From Guptibacillus hwajinpoensis (GTDB lineage: Bacteria; Bacillota; Bacilli; Bacillales; Guptibacillaceae): a stretch of DNA of 64,000 nucleotides. The position numbers and the translations under genes were made by a program. The stretch spans positions 124,001-188,000 of the forward strand of contig NZ_JAIVAE010000009.1 in the NCBI RefSeq assembly GCF_020171785.1, read 5' to 3'. A model generated the notes under the pieces. The model did not search any database, was not told the DNA's origin, and saw nothing but the letters and a program-made list of their open reading frames with translations. Each line of letters starts with the position of its first letter. Positions within the stretch are counted from its first letter, which is position 1. Below are positions 32,350-42,419 of the stretch, piece after piece.

Positions 32350-34113
32350 ATGAGTAAAGGTAAATTAGTGATAGTTGGAGGCGGCCTAGCAGGATTAATG
32401 GCAACCATCAAAGCTGCTGAAGCAGGAATGAACGTGGATCTACTTTCCATCGTTCCAGTTAAACGATCTCACTCTGTATGTGCACAGGGGGGGATAAATG
32501 GGGCTGTTAATACAAAAGGGGAAGGTGACTCTCCCTGGGAACATTTTGACGACACTGTCTATGGAGGAGACTTTCTTGCAAATCAGCCTCCTGTAAAAGC
32601 AATGTGTGATGCGGCACCAGGTATTATTCATTTAATGGATCGAATGGGTGTTATGTTCAACCGTACACCTGAAGGTCTTCTTGATTTCCGCCGCTTTGGT
32701 GGTACACAGCATCACCGTACTGCGTTTGCGGGTGCTACGACTGGTCAGCAGCTTCTTTATGCGCTAGATGAACAAGTGCGTCGTCATGAAGTAGCAGGAC
32801 TTGTTACGAAGTATGAAGGATGGGAGTTCTTATCAGCTATTCTCGATGATGATGGTGTTTGTCGCGGTGTGGTTGGTGAAAATTTAACGACTTCTGAAAT
32901 CCGAAGCTTTGAAGCTGATGCGGTTATTATGGCGACAGGTGGACCTGGTATTATTTTCGGTAAGAGTACAAACTCAGTAATTAATACCGGATCTGCAGCT
33001 GGAGCGCTCTATCAGCAAGGAGCAATTTATTCAAATGGTGAATTTATTCAAATTCATCCAACTGCAATTCCAGGTGATGATAAACTTCGCCTCATGAGTG
33101 AGTCAGCACGTGGTGAAGGTGGCCGTGTATGGACTTATAAAGATGGAAAGCCATGGTATTTCCTTGAAGAAAAGTACCCGGCTTATGGTAACCTTGTTCC
33201 GCGAGATATTGCGACAAGAGAAATCTTCGATGTTTGTGTTAGTCAAAAGCTTGGAATTAATGGGGAAAACATGGTTTACCTTGATCTTTCTCACAAAGAT
33301 TCGAAAGAGCTAGATGTTAAACTTGGCGGTATTATTGAAATCTATGAAAAATTCATGGGAGACGATCCACGCAAAGTACCTATGAAAATATTCCCAGCTG
33401 TTCACTATTCAATGGGTGGACTATGGGTTGATTTTAATCAGCAGACAAATATTCCAGGATTGTTTGCAGCTGGGGAATGTGACTATTCTCAACATGGTGG
33501 TAATCGTCTTGGAGCAAATTCTCTTCTATCATCTATTTATGGTGGAATGGTTGCAGGTCCGAATGCAGTTGACTACATTAATGGACTAGAATCAACGGTG
33601 GAAGATCTTTCTTCTTCTTTATTTGAGAAACACCAACAAGAAGAGCAAGCGAAACAAGATGCGATTATGAAGATGGATGGTACAGAAAATGCTTATCAAA
33701 TTCATAAAGAGCTTGGCGAATGGATGACTGCCAACGTTACAGTAGTGCGTAATAATGATAAGTTGAAAGAAACGGATGAAAAGATCCAAGAGTTGATGGA
33801 GCGTTACGAGAATATCAATATTAATGATACGTCCAAATGGAGTAATCAAGGGGCTTCGTTCACACGACAGCTTTCAAACATGCTGCAGTTAGCACGAGTA
33901 ATTACAATCGGTGCTTTAAATCGTAATGAAAGTCGTGGAGCACATTACAAGCCTGATTTCCCTGAACGTAATGATGAAGAGTGGTTAAAAACAACCATGG
34001 CCAAATACGATGCAGTTAACAACAAACCAGAGTTCTACTACGAAGAAGTAGATACATCATTAATTAAACCTCGTAAACGTGATTATTCTAAGAAGAAAGC
34101 GGGGAATAAATGA
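32350..34113 (+). CDS. sdhA: succinate dehydrogenase flavoprotein subunit
   Basis: SdhA oxidises succinate to fumarate with covalently bound FAD at the inner face of the membrane. The 587-residue product has the dinucleotide motif VIVGGGLAGLMA at its N-terminus, the FAD-attachment region RSHSVCAQGGINGA, the catalytic 'QIHPTAIPG' and 'SARGEGGRVW' segments, and 'AGECDYSQHGGNRLGANSLL'. Its last codons overlap the sdhB start by four bases. It ends in a Lys/Arg-rich tail. Confidence 0.96.
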   Translation: MSKGKLVIVGGGLAGLMATIKAAEAGMNVDLLSIVPVKRSHSVCAQGGINGAVNTKGEGDSPWEHFDDTVYGGDFLANQPPVKAMCDAAPGIIHLMDRMGVMFNRTPEGLLDFRRFGGTQHHRTAFAGATTGQQLLYALDEQVRRHEVAGLVTKYEGWEFLSAILDDDGVCRGVVGENLTTSEIRSFEADAVIMATGGPGIIFGKSTNSVINTGSAAGALYQQGAIYSNGEFIQIHPTAIPGDDKLRLMSESARGEGGRVWTYKDGKPWYFLEEKYPAYGNLVPRDIATREIFDVCVSQKLGINGENMVYLDLSHKDSKELDVKLGGIIEIYEKFMGDDPRKVPMKIFPAVHYSMGGLWVDFNQQTNIPGLFAAGECDYSQHGGNRLGANSLLSSIYGGMVAGPNAVDYINGLESTVEDLSSSLFEKHQQEEQAKQDAIMKMDGTENAYQIHKELGEWMTANVTVVRNNDKLKETDEKIQELMERYENININDTSKWSNQGASFTRQLSNMLQLARVITIGALNRNESRGAHYKPDFPERNDEEWLKTTMAKYDAVNNKPEFYYEEVDTSLIKPRKRDYSKKKAGNK

Positions 34114-34871
34114 TGAGTGAAAAGAAAACCGTTACTCTTAAAATAAAAAGGCAGGATGGCCCTGATTCTGCGTCGTATGAAGAAACGTTTACAATTCCTT
34201 ATCGTCAAAACATGAACGTGATTTCTGCTTTAATGGAAATTCGTCGTAATCCTGTTAATGCGAATGGGGAGAAAACAACTCCAGTTATTTGGGAAATGGG
34301 TTGTCTTGAAGAAGTTTGTGGAGCTTGTTCAATGGTGATTAACGGTAAACCACGCCAATCTTGTACAGCTCTTTTAGACCAGCTTGAACAGCCGATTCGT
34401 TTGGCTCCGATGACAACATTCCCTGTCGTGCGTGATTTGGCAGTCGATCGGAGTAGAATGTTTGATGCGCTTAAGAAAGTAAAAGCCTGGATTCCCATCG
34501 ATGGAACTTATGATCTTGGTCCAGGTCCAAGAATGCCAGAAAATAAACGTCAGTGGGCTTATGAGCTATCAAAATGTATGACTTGCGGTGTTTGCCTTGA
34601 AGCATGTCCTAACGTAAACAGCCGTTCTGAATTTATTGGCCCGGCGGCTGTATCTCAAGTACGCTTATTTAACGCCCATCCAACAGGTGCAATGAACAAA
34701 GAGGAACGTCTTGAAGGTTTAATGGGAGATGGGGGCCTCGCCAATTGCGGTAACTCGCAAAACTGTGTGCAATCCTGTCCGAAGGGCATTCCATTGACAA
34801 CTTCTATTGCTGCAATGAATCGAGCGACTTCACTTCAAACATTTAAAAACTTCTTTGGAAGTGATCACTAA
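34110..34871 (+). CDS. sdhB: succinate dehydrogenase iron-sulfur subunit
   Basis: SdhB carries electrons from FAD to the haem anchor through three Fe-S clusters. The 253-residue product has the N-terminal ferredoxin-type cluster (MGCLEEVCGACSMVINGKPRQSC) and the C-terminal clusters (SKCMTCGVCLEACPN and 'NCGNSQNCVQSCPKGI'). It overlaps sdhA by four bases (ATGA) and ends at a strong terminator. In B. subtilis ysmA and gerE follow; here gerE follows without ysmA. Confidence 0.96.
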   Translation: MMSEKKTVTLKIKRQDGPDSASYEETFTIPYRQNMNVISALMEIRRNPVNANGEKTTPVIWEMGCLEEVCGACSMVINGKPRQSCTALLDQLEQPIRLAPMTTFPVVRDLAVDRSRMFDALKKVKAWIPIDGTYDLGPGPRMPENKRQWAYELSKCMTCGVCLEACPNVNSRSEFIGPAAVSQVRLFNAHPTGAMNKEERLEGLMGDGGLANCGNSQNCVQSCPKGIPLTTSIAAMNRATSLQTFKNFFGSDH

Positions 34872-34899
34872 AAAAGATCCCCTTTTGGGGATCTTTTTT
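34870..34899 (+). terminator. terminator after sdhCAB
   Basis: AAAAAAGATCCCC and GGGGATCTTTTTT form a long stem around TTTT. Confidence 0.95.
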
Positions 34900-35026
34900 C
34901 ATGAAGATAGTTTTGGATGTATGCTTCTCCTTTTACTTACGATATTTCTCAGGAAATGATGAACAAGAGCGAAGGTTGTCATATTGGTTTTATTAAAGAT
35001 ATTAGGTAGAAAATATGAATAAATGT

Positions 35027-35054
35027 AACACGACTGATAGAAATTCATATATTG
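35027..35054 (+). promoter_or_regulatory. possible sigma-K promoter for gerE
   Basis: AAC, 16 bases and CATATATTG resemble the mother-cell sigma-K consensus (AC, 16-17, CATANNNTA) with one mismatch. B. subtilis gerE is sigma-K dependent, which supports the reading. Confidence 0.45.
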
Positions 35055-35110
35055 TATGGACTATAGGATTTCAGTTGAAGTAGCTTTGTTGCCCTATCGA
35101 GGAGGGTGGA

Positions 35111-35338
35111 ATGTTGAAAGGGAACCACTACCGACCAAAGCCACTATTAACCAAAAGAGAAAGAGAAGTTTTCGAACTACTTGTTCAAGACAAAACAACA
35201 AGAGAAATCGCAGAAGAACTGTTTATTAGCGAAAAAACAGTTCGAAACCACATTTCGAACACGATGCAAAAGCTTGGAGTAAAGGGGCGTTCTCAGGCTG
35301 TTGTTGAATTGCTTCGACTGGGAGAGTTAGAAATTTAG
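35111..35338 (+). CDS. gerE: spore-coat transcription regulator GerE
   Basis: GerE is a very small LuxR-type DNA-binding protein acting late in the mother cell to switch coat genes on and off. The 75-residue product is essentially only the HTH domain: LTKREREVFELLVQDKTTRE, then 'EELFISEKTVRNHISNTMQKLGVKGRSQAVVELLRLGELE'. Its presence indicates a spore former. GAGGAGG precedes the ATG. It is a single-gene unit closed by a terminator; in this genome a glucose PTS cluster follows. Confidence 0.96.
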   Translation: MLKGNHYRPKPLLTKREREVFELLVQDKTTREIAEELFISEKTVRNHISNTMQKLGVKGRSQAVVELLRLGELEI

Positions 35339-35341
35339 TTG

Positions 35342-35366
35342 AACCGGCTTAATAAAGCCGGTTTTT
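35342..35366 (+). terminator. terminator after gerE
   Basis: AACCGGCTT and AAGCCGGTT form a 9-bp stem around AATA, followed by TTT. Confidence 0.88.
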
Positions 35367-35595
35367 CCTATTAAGTATAGAGATTTGTTAGGTAGTTATT
35401 AAACTATTCTAAGATAACGGTAAGATAAATTTTGTGGGTCGGTTCCAATAACTAAAGGTGGCTTATCGATTTAGAGGCACATGTATATATAGTCTCCAAT
35501 AATAACGACAGAAAAGAAATATAATCCGTAAAGGTGAAAAATACTCTCAAAACGTTTATGATGGAGGGGAGACGATCGATTGGAACGTTTTCTCA

Positions 35596-35624
35596 TTGAC
35601 GTAATACCTGTAATTTACTATCAT
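35596..35624 (+). promoter_or_regulatory. sigma-A promoter of glcT
   Basis: TTGACG, 17 bases and TATCAT lie 52 bases before glcT. The 230 bases between the gerE terminator and this promoter are AT-rich and show no gene or recognised element. Confidence 0.65.
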
Positions 35625-35675
35625 TAGGACGTTCATAATCACAAATGAAACCGGTTTAATGAGGGGAACTTGAAC

Positions 35676-36515
35676 ATGAATGGTGGATTTGAAATTAAGA
35701 AAATTCTGAATAACAACGTCGTTATTGCTATTTCTGACCAAAATACTGAAGTGGTATTAACTGGGAAAGGTATCGGATTTAATCAGAAACAGGGCGAAAG
35801 GCTAGATGAATCAAAAGTAGACAAGTATTTTATTCTTATCGATAAGCATGAGCAAGAACAATACAAATTATTGGTGCCGAATGTTTCGGAATCTTTTATT
35901 GCCATTATGAATGATTCGATATCTTTGATTGAAGATAAATTAGATTCTCAACTTGATGAACATATTCATGTGTCATTAACAGATCATCTTTCTTTTGCAA
36001 TTAAACGTCTTCGTCAAGGCCTAGATGTGAAATATCCTTTTTTAGTAGAAACGCAAACGATGTATCCAAAAGAATATACAGTTGCTGAAGAAGTGATTCA
36101 GCACATTAACCATAAGCTAGATGTCGCTCTTCCAGATGGAGAAATCGGTTTTGTTGCACTGCATATCCATAGTGCCATTACAAATCGTAGTGTTGGAAAA
36201 CTTAATAAATATTCAGCTTTAATCAATCAATTGGTACATGTGATTGAAGACTCATTACACCTTGTCATTGATCGAACTGGAATTGATTATTTACGACTTG
36301 TTCGTCATTTGAGACATGCGATTGAACGAAGTGAATTGAATCAGCCAGTTGAAGCTCACGAACGTTTAGAAAAAGTGTTGAAAGAAGAATATCCTGTGTG
36401 CTATAATCTGTCATGGAAGTTGATTAAGATAATGCAAAGGGAACTTCGAACGAATTTTCCTGATGCAGAAGCAGTTTACTTAACAATGCACTTGCAAAGG
36501 CTTTCTCCTAAATAA
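35676..36515 (+). CDS. glcT: transcription antiterminator GlcT (BglG family)
   Basis: GlcT binds the RAT site in the ptsG leader and prevents termination when glucose is being transported. The 280-residue product has the N-terminal CAT RNA-binding domain (MNGGFEIKKILNNNVVIA, 'GKGIGF') and two PRD domains with conserved histidines (EHIHVSLTDHLSFAI, 'GFVALHIHSA', 'RLVRHLRHAI', 'VYLTMHLQRL'). ATG at 35676, nine bases after GAGGGG, is preferred to the in-frame TTG at 35670. It sits directly upstream of ptsG, as in B. subtilis. Confidence 0.94.
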   Translation: MNGGFEIKKILNNNVVIAISDQNTEVVLTGKGIGFNQKQGERLDESKVDKYFILIDKHEQEQYKLLVPNVSESFIAIMNDSISLIEDKLDSQLDEHIHVSLTDHLSFAIKRLRQGLDVKYPFLVETQTMYPKEYTVAEEVIQHINHKLDVALPDGEIGFVALHIHSAITNRSVGKLNKYSALINQLVHVIEDSLHLVIDRTGIDYLRLVRHLRHAIERSELNQPVEAHERLEKVLKEEYPVCYNLSWKLIKIMQRELRTNFPDAEAVYLTMHLQRLSPK

Positions 36516-36530
36516 CTAAATACTTAACGG

Positions 36531-36562
36531 TAACGTGTTACTGATACGATCAGGCATGAGTG
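36531..36562 (+). promoter_or_regulatory. RAT site (GlcT-binding RNA antiterminator)
   Basis: ACGTGTTACTGATACGATCA followed by GGCATGAGTGA matches the ptsG ribonucleic antiterminator. Its 3' part is also the 5' arm of the terminator stem, so the two folds exclude each other. Confidence 0.88.
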
Positions 36563-36638
36563 AAACCGGAATGACAAAAATTGATTGGGGTATAGTATAT
36601 CCTGATTGAATTGTCGTACCGCCACTCATGCCTTTTTT
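36553..36638 (+). terminator. GlcT-controlled terminator in the ptsG leader
   Basis: GGCATGAGTG (36553-36562) pairs with CACTCATGCC (36623-36632) and is followed by TTTTTT. The 60-base interior can form additional stems (GACAA/TTGTC and GGTATA/TATATCC), making an unusually long terminator arm. Confidence 0.88.
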
Positions 36639-36680
36639 ATATTTAAATTCTTTGGGGGAAAAATAAAAGGAGGAAAACAA

Positions 36681-38717
36681 ATGTTTAAACAAGCTTTCGG
36701 GGTTTTACAACGCGTTGGTAAAGCACTAATGCTTCCAGTGGCGATATTACCTGCTGCTGGTCTTCTACTTGGTTTTGGTAATGCTTTCCAAAACCCAACA
36801 TTGCTTGAAAAATTACCATTCATGTCCGCAGAATGGTTTCAACTTCTCGCTACAGTAATGGAAGAGTCTGGTGGGATTGTATTCGCTAACCTTGCTCTAC
36901 TATTTGCGGTTGGTGTAGCGATTGGATTATCAGATGGAGACGGAGTTGCCGGTATTGCCGCAATTGTTGGTTTCCTTGTTATGAATATTACGATGGGCGT
37001 GCTTGAAGGCGTTTCGGCTGATCAAGTAGCTGAAAGCGCATCATATGCCAATGTATTAGGGATACCTACTCTTCAAACGGGGGTATTTGGAGGGATAATT
37101 GTCGGTATTCTTGCCTCCTTTATGTATAAACGGTATTATAATATTCAACTTCCTCAATATCTTGGCTTCTTCGCTGGGAAACGTTTTGTTCCAATCGCTA
37201 CGGCGGTTTCAGCTTTGATACTTGGCGTCATCATGATTTTTGTTTGGCCGCCAATTCAATCAGGTCTAAATGCATTCTCTCACAACATGCTTGATGCGAA
37301 CCCTGCTCTTGCAGCATTTGTGTTCGGTGTCATTGAACGTTCATTGATTCCATTCGGTCTTCACCACATTTTCTACTCACCTTTCTGGTTTGAGTTTGGG
37401 CAGTACACAAATGCTGCTGGTGACATAATCCGTGGAGATCAAAAGATTTTCTTTGAACAATTAAAAGATGGTGCTGAGCTTACAGCTGGAACGTTCATGA
37501 CCGGTAAATTCCCGTTTATGATGTTTGGACTTCCTGCAGCAGCACTTGCAATGTACCATGAAGCTAGACCTGAAAAGAAAGCGGTTGTAGCGGGTATTAT
37601 GGGGTCAGCTGCGCTGACATCTTTCTTAACAGGAATTACTGAGCCACTTGAGTTCTCATTCTTATTCGTTGCACCAGTTCTTTTCGGGATTCATGCTATT
37701 TTTGCAGGACTTTCCTTTATGACTATGGCATTACTTGATGTTAAAATTGGTATGACTTTCTCCGGTGGTGTTATTGACTTCCTTCTATTCGGAGTTCTAC
37801 AAGGTAGAACAGCATGGTGGTTAGTTATTCCGGTAGGATTAGTGTTTGCTTTAATCTACTACTTCGGCTTCCGTTTTGCGATTCGTAAGTTTAACTTAAT
37901 GACGCCAGGACGTGAAGAAGATGAAGAAGATGAAATAGCAGACGACGGCCAAGAAAATACTGCTCTAGCCTACAATGTGCTTCAAGCCCTTGGTGGCGAA
38001 AGCAATATCACGAACCTAGATGCTTGTATTACGCGACTGCGTGTTTCTGTGGCAGATAAAGGTGAAGTTGATAAAAAACGTCTAAAACGCCTTGGTGCTT
38101 CAGGTGTTATGGAAGTAGGAAATAACATTCAGGCAATCTTTGGAACGCAATCTGATGGGCTGAAAGGCCAGATTAGAGATATTATTAGTGGGAAAACACC
38201 AAAACCACTTCAGGATCAGAAGAAAGAAGAAAAGACTGAAAAACCTTCTGGTGTTAAAGGAAAAGATCATCTCATCTCTCCTTTAGAAGGAAAAATCATG
38301 CCAATTACGGAAGTGCCTGATCAGGTGTTCTCTGGTAAGATGATGGGTGACGGTTTTGCGATTGAACCAACTGATGGCTTGATTGTTGCACCGGTTGATG
38401 GCAAAATAATGAATGTGTTCCCAACGAAGCATGCAATTGGTATTGAGTCTGTTAATGGTCGTGAAATTCTAATTCACGTTGGAATTGATACGGTTAATCT
38501 CAAAGGTGAAGGTTTCGAAGTATTTATTAGCGAAGGTGATGAAATTAAACAAGGCCAAAAGCTAATGAAAGTTGATCTCGCTTATATTAAAGAAAATGCA
38601 ACCTCAACAATCACGCCTATTGTGTTCACAAACCTTGAAGAGGGAGAAACGATTGACCTTTCAAAAGAAGGTACTGTTTCTCGGGAAGACAAAGATATTA
38701 TCACAATATCAAAATAA
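36681..38717 (+). CDS. ptsG: glucose-specific PTS enzyme IICBA
   Basis: PtsG takes up and phosphorylates glucose. The 678-residue product has the domain order IIC-IIB-IIA: a membrane domain (about 1-395, with [20 protein letters not shown] and '[18 protein letters not shown]'), IIB with the phosphorylated Cys449 in [12 protein letters not shown], and a C-terminal IIA domain with H584 and the phosphoryl-accepting H599 in [20 protein letters not shown] at 36681 follows AAGGAGG; the frame continues upstream through the RAT terminator but is non-coding there. ptsH follows after 31 bases. Confidence 0.97.
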   Translation: MFKQAFGVLQRVGKALMLPVAILPAAGLLLGFGNAFQNPTLLEKLPFMSAEWFQLLATVMEESGGIVFANLALLFAVGVAIGLSDGDGVAGIAAIVGFLVMNITMGVLEGVSADQVAESASYANVLGIPTLQTGVFGGIIVGILASFMYKRYYNIQLPQYLGFFAGKRFVPIATAVSALILGVIMIFVWPPIQSGLNAFSHNMLDANPALAAFVFGVIERSLIPFGLHHIFYSPFWFEFGQYTNAAGDIIRGDQKIFFEQLKDGAELTAGTFMTGKFPFMMFGLPAAALAMYHEARPEKKAVVAGIMGSAALTSFLTGITEPLEFSFLFVAPVLFGIHAIFAGLSFMTMALLDVKIGMTFSGGVIDFLLFGVLQGRTAWWLVIPVGLVFALIYYFGFRFAIRKFNLMTPGREEDEEDEIADDGQENTALAYNVLQALGGESNITNLDACITRLRVSVADKGEVDKKRLKRLGASGVMEVGNNIQAIFGTQSDGLKGQIRDIISGKTPKPLQDQKKEEKTEKPSGVKGKDHLISPLEGKIMPITEVPDQVFSGKMMGDGFAIEPTDGLIVAPVDGKIMNVFPTKHAIGIESVNGREILIHVGIDTVNLKGEGFEVFISEGDEIKQGQKLMKVDLAYIKENATSTITPIVFTNLEEGETIDLSKEGTVSREDKDIITISK

Positions 38718-38748
38718 AAAATATAACAATTGAAAGAGGGAATTTAAA

Positions 38749-39015
38749 ATGGCAGAGAAAAATTTCACAGTAACAAGCGAATCAGGAATTCATGCACGTC
38801 CGGCAACAGCACTAGTAAACAAAGCAGGTCAATATAGCTCTGACGTAACGCTTGATTATAACGGAAAGTCTGTAAACCTTAAATCAATTATGGGCGTAAT
38901 GAGCCTTGGCATTCAACAAAACTCTGAAATCACTATCAAAGCAGAAGGATCAGATGCTGATGAGGCGATTGCAGGACTAACTGAAGTTATGGAAAACGAA
39001 GGTCTAGGCAAATAA
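38749..39015 (+). CDS. ptsH: phosphocarrier protein HPr
   Basis: HPr relays phosphate from enzyme I to sugar-specific enzymes II and, when phosphorylated on serine by HprK, acts as CcpA corepressor. The 88-residue product has the phosphorylated H15 in SGIHARPAT and regulatory S46 in [12 protein letters not shown]. Its stop codon overlaps the ptsI start by one base. Both control residues are intact, consistent with the cre-like site seen before lcfA. Confidence 0.98.
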   Translation: MAEKNFTVTSESGIHARPATALVNKAGQYSSDVTLDYNGKSVNLKSIMGVMSLGIQQNSEITIKAEGSDADEAIAGLTEVMENEGLGK

Positions 39016-40742
39016 TGTCTAACCAGCTGACTGGAATTGGCGCTTCTGCGGGGATAGCTATTGCGAAAGCGTTCGTACTCGAAAACCCGGCTCTTGAAAT
39101 TGAACAAACTTCAATTTCTGATACAGGTGCTGAAATCGAACGTTTTGAAGCGGCCGTTCATCGTGCTAAAGAAGAACTCGAAGTAATAAAAAACCACGCC
39201 AATGAACAGCTCGGGGAAGATAAAGCAGCGATTTTCGCTGCTCATCTTCTCGTTTTATCTGATCCAGAGTTGTTGAATGCGGTTAAAGATAAAGTGAATA
39301 ACGAGAACGTAAATGCTGAAAGTGCTATGAGCGACGTTTCGAATATGTTTATTAGCATGTTTGAAAATATGGATAACGAGTACATGAAAGAACGTGCTGC
39401 TGATATTCGTGACGTATCCAAACGTGTGCTTGCTCATTTACTAGGCGTTACGTTTACTTCTCCTGGAGCGATTACAGATGAAGTGATTGTGTTAGCAGAA
39501 GATCTTACTCCTTCTGACACTGCTCAGTTAAACAAGCAGTTTGTTAAAGGATTTGCGACTGATATTGGTGGGAGAACATCTCACTCTGCCATCATGGCTC
39601 GTTCAATGGAAATTCCGGCTGTTGTTGGAACGAAAACAATTACTTCTGAAGATGTAGAAGGTAAGATCGTGATCATTGATGGAATCGATGGTAATGTAAT
39701 TGTTGATCCTACTGAAGAAGAAATCGCACAATATACGAAGAAAAAAGAACACTTCGAAGCCAAAAAGCAAGAATGGGCAAAGCTTGTAAATGAGCCTACG
39801 ACAACAAAAGATGAAAAACATGTTGAACTTGCTGCGAACATTGGAACACCTGAAGATGTAAAAGGAGTTCTTGAAAATGGCGGCGAAGGTGTTGGTCTTT
39901 ACCGTACTGAATTCCTTTATATGGGGCGTAATGAATTACCTTCAGAAGAAGAGCAGTTCAATGCTTATAAAGAAGTTCTTGAGAAAATGGACGGCAAACC
40001 CGTTGTCATCCGTACGCTTGATATTGGTGGAGATAAAGAGCTACCTTACTTAAACCTTCCAAAAGAAATGAATCCTTTCCTTGGGTTCCGTGCGATTCGC
40101 CTTTGCCTGGAAGAAACAGAGATTTTCCGTACGCAGCTTCGCGCGCTTCTTCGTGCTAGTGTGTTTGGAAATCTTAAAGTGATGTTCCCTATGATCGCCA
40201 CTGTTGGTGAATTCCGTCAGGCGAAAGAAATGCTTCTTACTGTTAAAGAGGAGCTAATTGGTGAAGGAATCCAAGTTTCAGAAGAAATCGAAATTGGAAT
40301 GATGGTTGAAATTCCAGCAACTGCTGCTATGGCAGACGTTTTTGCTAAAGAAGTTGACTTCTTTAGTGTTGGAACGAATGATCTTATTCAATATACGATG
40401 GCTGCTGACCGAATGAATCAAAAAGTCTCTTACCTTTACCAACCATATAACCCTGCGATTCTTAGACTTGTTAAGATGGTTATTGACGCAGCTCATAAAG
40501 AAGGTAAATGGGCTGGTATGTGTGGTGAAATGGCTGGAGATCAAATTGCGATTCCGATACTTCTTGGTCTTGGCCTAGATGAATTCAGCATGAGTGCAAC
40601 GTCAATTTTGCCTGCTAGAAGTCAAATGACGAAGCTTTCAAAAGAAGAAATTTCTTCGCACATCGATCACATTCTCTCACTTGCAACAAATGAAGAAGTG
40701 GTTACCTATGTACAAGAAAATTTCGCAACGGAAGAGCTATAG
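39015..40742 (+). CDS. ptsI: PTS enzyme I
   Basis: Enzyme I takes phosphate from phosphoenolpyruvate and passes it to HPr. The 575-residue product has the phosphorylated H190 in [13 protein letters not shown], the PEP-binding domain with '[14 protein letters not shown]', and the signature [19 protein letters not shown] with Cys in 'GMCGEMAGD' near the C-terminus. It starts at ATG overlapping the ptsH TAA (TAATG). The stop codon lies in a terminator stem. Confidence 0.97.
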   Translation: MSNQLTGIGASAGIAIAKAFVLENPALEIEQTSISDTGAEIERFEAAVHRAKEELEVIKNHANEQLGEDKAAIFAAHLLVLSDPELLNAVKDKVNNENVNAESAMSDVSNMFISMFENMDNEYMKERAADIRDVSKRVLAHLLGVTFTSPGAITDEVIVLAEDLTPSDTAQLNKQFVKGFATDIGGRTSHSAIMARSMEIPAVVGTKTITSEDVEGKIVIIDGIDGNVIVDPTEEEIAQYTKKKEHFEAKKQEWAKLVNEPTTTKDEKHVELAANIGTPEDVKGVLENGGEGVGLYRTEFLYMGRNELPSEEEQFNAYKEVLEKMDGKPVVIRTLDIGGDKELPYLNLPKEMNPFLGFRAIRLCLEETEIFRTQLRALLRASVFGNLKVMFPMIATVGEFRQAKEMLLTVKEELIGEGIQVSEEIEIGMMVEIPATAAMADVFAKEVDFFSVGTNDLIQYTMAADRMNQKVSYLYQPYNPAILRLVKMVIDAAHKEGKWAGMCGEMAGDQIAIPILLGLGLDEFSMSATSILPARSQMTKLSKEEISSHIDHILSLATNEEVVTYVQENFATEEL

Positions 40743-40763
40743 GAAACTATAGCTCTTTTTTTC
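40733..40763 (+). terminator. terminator overlapping the ptsI stop
   Basis: AGAGCTATAG and CTATAGCTCT form a perfect 10-bp stem around GAAA, followed by TTTTTTT. Confidence 0.95.
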
Positions 40764-40938
40764 GTTTTAATGTGTGTTCAACAGGGACTAAAAAATAATT
40801 GATGAGTGTCTCATAGCGTGTGAGATCGAGTTAGCACAAATTGAATGGGTAAAGGAAGCTGAAAGTATAACACTCTTCTTGCAATTCACTGCGTCTACAA
40901 TCAAAATAGACTATAGGATAAAATAAGGGGGAGAATGA

Positions 40939-41391
40939 ATGTCTCATGAATTAACGAGAGAACCAGCTTCGATTGTTGATATAGAGAAATCACTTCGGAT
41001 GGTGGCGGGTATCATTAAGCAAAATGGACGTGAACTTTTAAGTGAATTCTCCATTACACCTCCTCAATTTCTAGCACTCCAATGGCTTTCTGAATATGGA
41101 GATTTAACCATTGGTGAGCTATCAAATAAGATGTACCTTGCTTGTAGTACTACGACGGATCTAGTCGATCGAATGGAGAAAACAGATCTAGTAAAACGAG
41201 TCAAAGACCCACACGATCGTCGCGTTGTTCGAATTCATATACTTGATAAGGGAAATGACATTATTAAAAAAGTTATTCATAAAAGACAGGTCTATTTGGA
41301 GAAGATTACACGAAAATTTTCAGGTGATCAAGTTAAAGCATTGGAAGAAAGTTTGCATTTGCTTTATGACGAAATGAAAAAAAACGAATAG
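40939..41391 (+). CDS. ysmB: MarR-family transcription regulator (YsmB-like)
   Basis: A 150-residue winged-helix regulator with MarR features: an N-terminal dimerisation helix, 'FSITPPQFLALQWLSEYGDL', recognition region LSNKMYLACSTTTDLVDRME, and the wing 'KRVKDPHDRRVVRIHIL'. Its targets are unknown. GGGGGAG precedes the ATG. It lies 27 bases before racE, the arrangement seen for ysmB and racE in B. subtilis, so the two are probably cotranscribed. Confidence 0.9.
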   Translation: MSHELTREPASIVDIEKSLRMVAGIIKQNGRELLSEFSITPPQFLALQWLSEYGDLTIGELSNKMYLACSTTTDLVDRMEKTDLVKRVKDPHDRRVVRIHILDKGNDIIKKVIHKRQVYLEKITRKFSGDQVKALEESLHLLYDEMKKNE

Positions 41392-41418
41392 GACCGGTAA
41401 GTAGAGAGGCGAAATGTT

Positions 41419-42216
41419 TTGAAAAAACCAATTGGGGTTATCGATTCTGGAGTTGGCGGTTTAACGGTAGCTCGAGAGATAATGCGTCAATTACCAAAGG
41501 AAGAAATTGTTTATTTAGGCGATACGGCAAGGTGTCCATACGGACCTAGGACTGCGCCTGAAGTAAAGCAGTTTACGTGGGAAATGACAAATTATCTTCT
41601 TGAGAAATATCAAATTAAAATGTTAATAATTGCATGCAATACGGCTACAGCAGTCGTTCTAAAAGAAATTCAAGATGAACTCAACATACCAGTAAGGGGC
41701 GTGATTCATCCTGGAGCAAGAAGTGCAATCAAAGAAACAACGAATAAGTATATAGGGGTTATCGGCACAGCTGGCACGATTAAAAGTAGGGCTTATGAAT
41801 ATTCATTAAAAGCAATTGATGACAATGTTAAGGTGGAAAGCCTTGCATGTCCTCCTTTCGTTCCTCTTGTTGAAACGGGTAATCTATCCAGTGAAGAAAC
41901 CTACCAAACTGTTAGAAATACCCTTTCTCCCCTGCTTCATAAAGGGATTGACACATTGATTCTCGGGTGTACTCATTATCCATTGTTAGAACCGGTTATT
42001 CAATCAGTGATGGGAGAAGAGACGACTATTATTTGTTCCGGTGATGAAACTGCTTATGAAGTAAGTGGTATCTTAGAATATAGCTCGCTACTATATACTG
42101 GTGATAACCGACCTTCCCATACCTTTCTAACAACTGGATCGATAGATAATTTTACAAGGATTGCGAGCCATTGGCTAGAATATCCTGTGAAAAATGTAAA
42201 ACGTATTGAGCTCTAA
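41419..42216 (+). CDS. racE: glutamate racemase
   Basis: RacE makes D-glutamate for peptidoglycan. The 265-residue product has the two catalytic cysteines, C73 in [11 protein letters not shown] and C184 in [11 protein letters not shown], the N-terminal DSGVGGLTV motif and '[13 protein letters not shown]'. Start is TTG at 41419, with GAGAGGCG upstream. It follows the MarR gene and ends at a terminator. A poly-gamma-glutamate role is possible in some bacilli, but nothing here indicates it. Confidence 0.95.
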   Translation: MKKPIGVIDSGVGGLTVAREIMRQLPKEEIVYLGDTARCPYGPRTAPEVKQFTWEMTNYLLEKYQIKMLIIACNTATAVVLKEIQDELNIPVRGVIHPGARSAIKETTNKYIGVIGTAGTIKSRAYEYSLKAIDDNVKVESLACPPFVPLVETGNLSSEETYQTVRNTLSPLLHKGIDTLILGCTHYPLLEPVIQSVMGEETTIICSGDETAYEVSGILEYSSLLYTGDNRPSHTFLTTGSIDNFTRIASHWLEYPVKNVKRIEL

Positions 42217-42239
42217 TCCACTTTGGATTAGAGTTTTTA
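42211..42239 (+). terminator. terminator after racE
   Basis: CTCTAATCC and GGATTAGAG form a 9-bp stem around ACTTT, overlapping the racE stop, followed by TTTTT. Confidence 0.93.
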
Positions 42240-42358
42240 TTATAGAAAATTAGAATGACGCTCTAAAACATTCCTGATCACTAAGCTTCATAACGAACAA
42301 TCGAATCATTCATTCCTTTACCTTTCAATATGGATACACAACTAATTATCAACAGTCA

Positions 42359-42388
42359 GGTATAAATTGAAATATAACTCGTATAAAT
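42359..42388 (+). promoter_or_regulatory. possible sigma-E promoter for gerM
   Basis: GGTATAAATT and CGTATAAAT, about 12-13 bases apart, loosely resemble sigma-E -35 and -10 elements. B. subtilis gerM is sigma-E dependent. The match is weak. Confidence 0.3.
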
Positions 42389-42419
42389 GGTAGTACAAAC
42401 CATCCGGGGAGGGATAGCT

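Noticed and set aside
35560-35600. cre site before glcT
   Set aside because: AAAACGTTT and GAACGTTTT look similar to cre halves, but neither alignment fits WTGNAANCGNWNNCAW at the central CG spacing.
36606-36680. N-terminal extension of PtsG
   Set aside because: It covers the GlcT terminator stem and T-run; the real start follows AAGGAGG at 36681.
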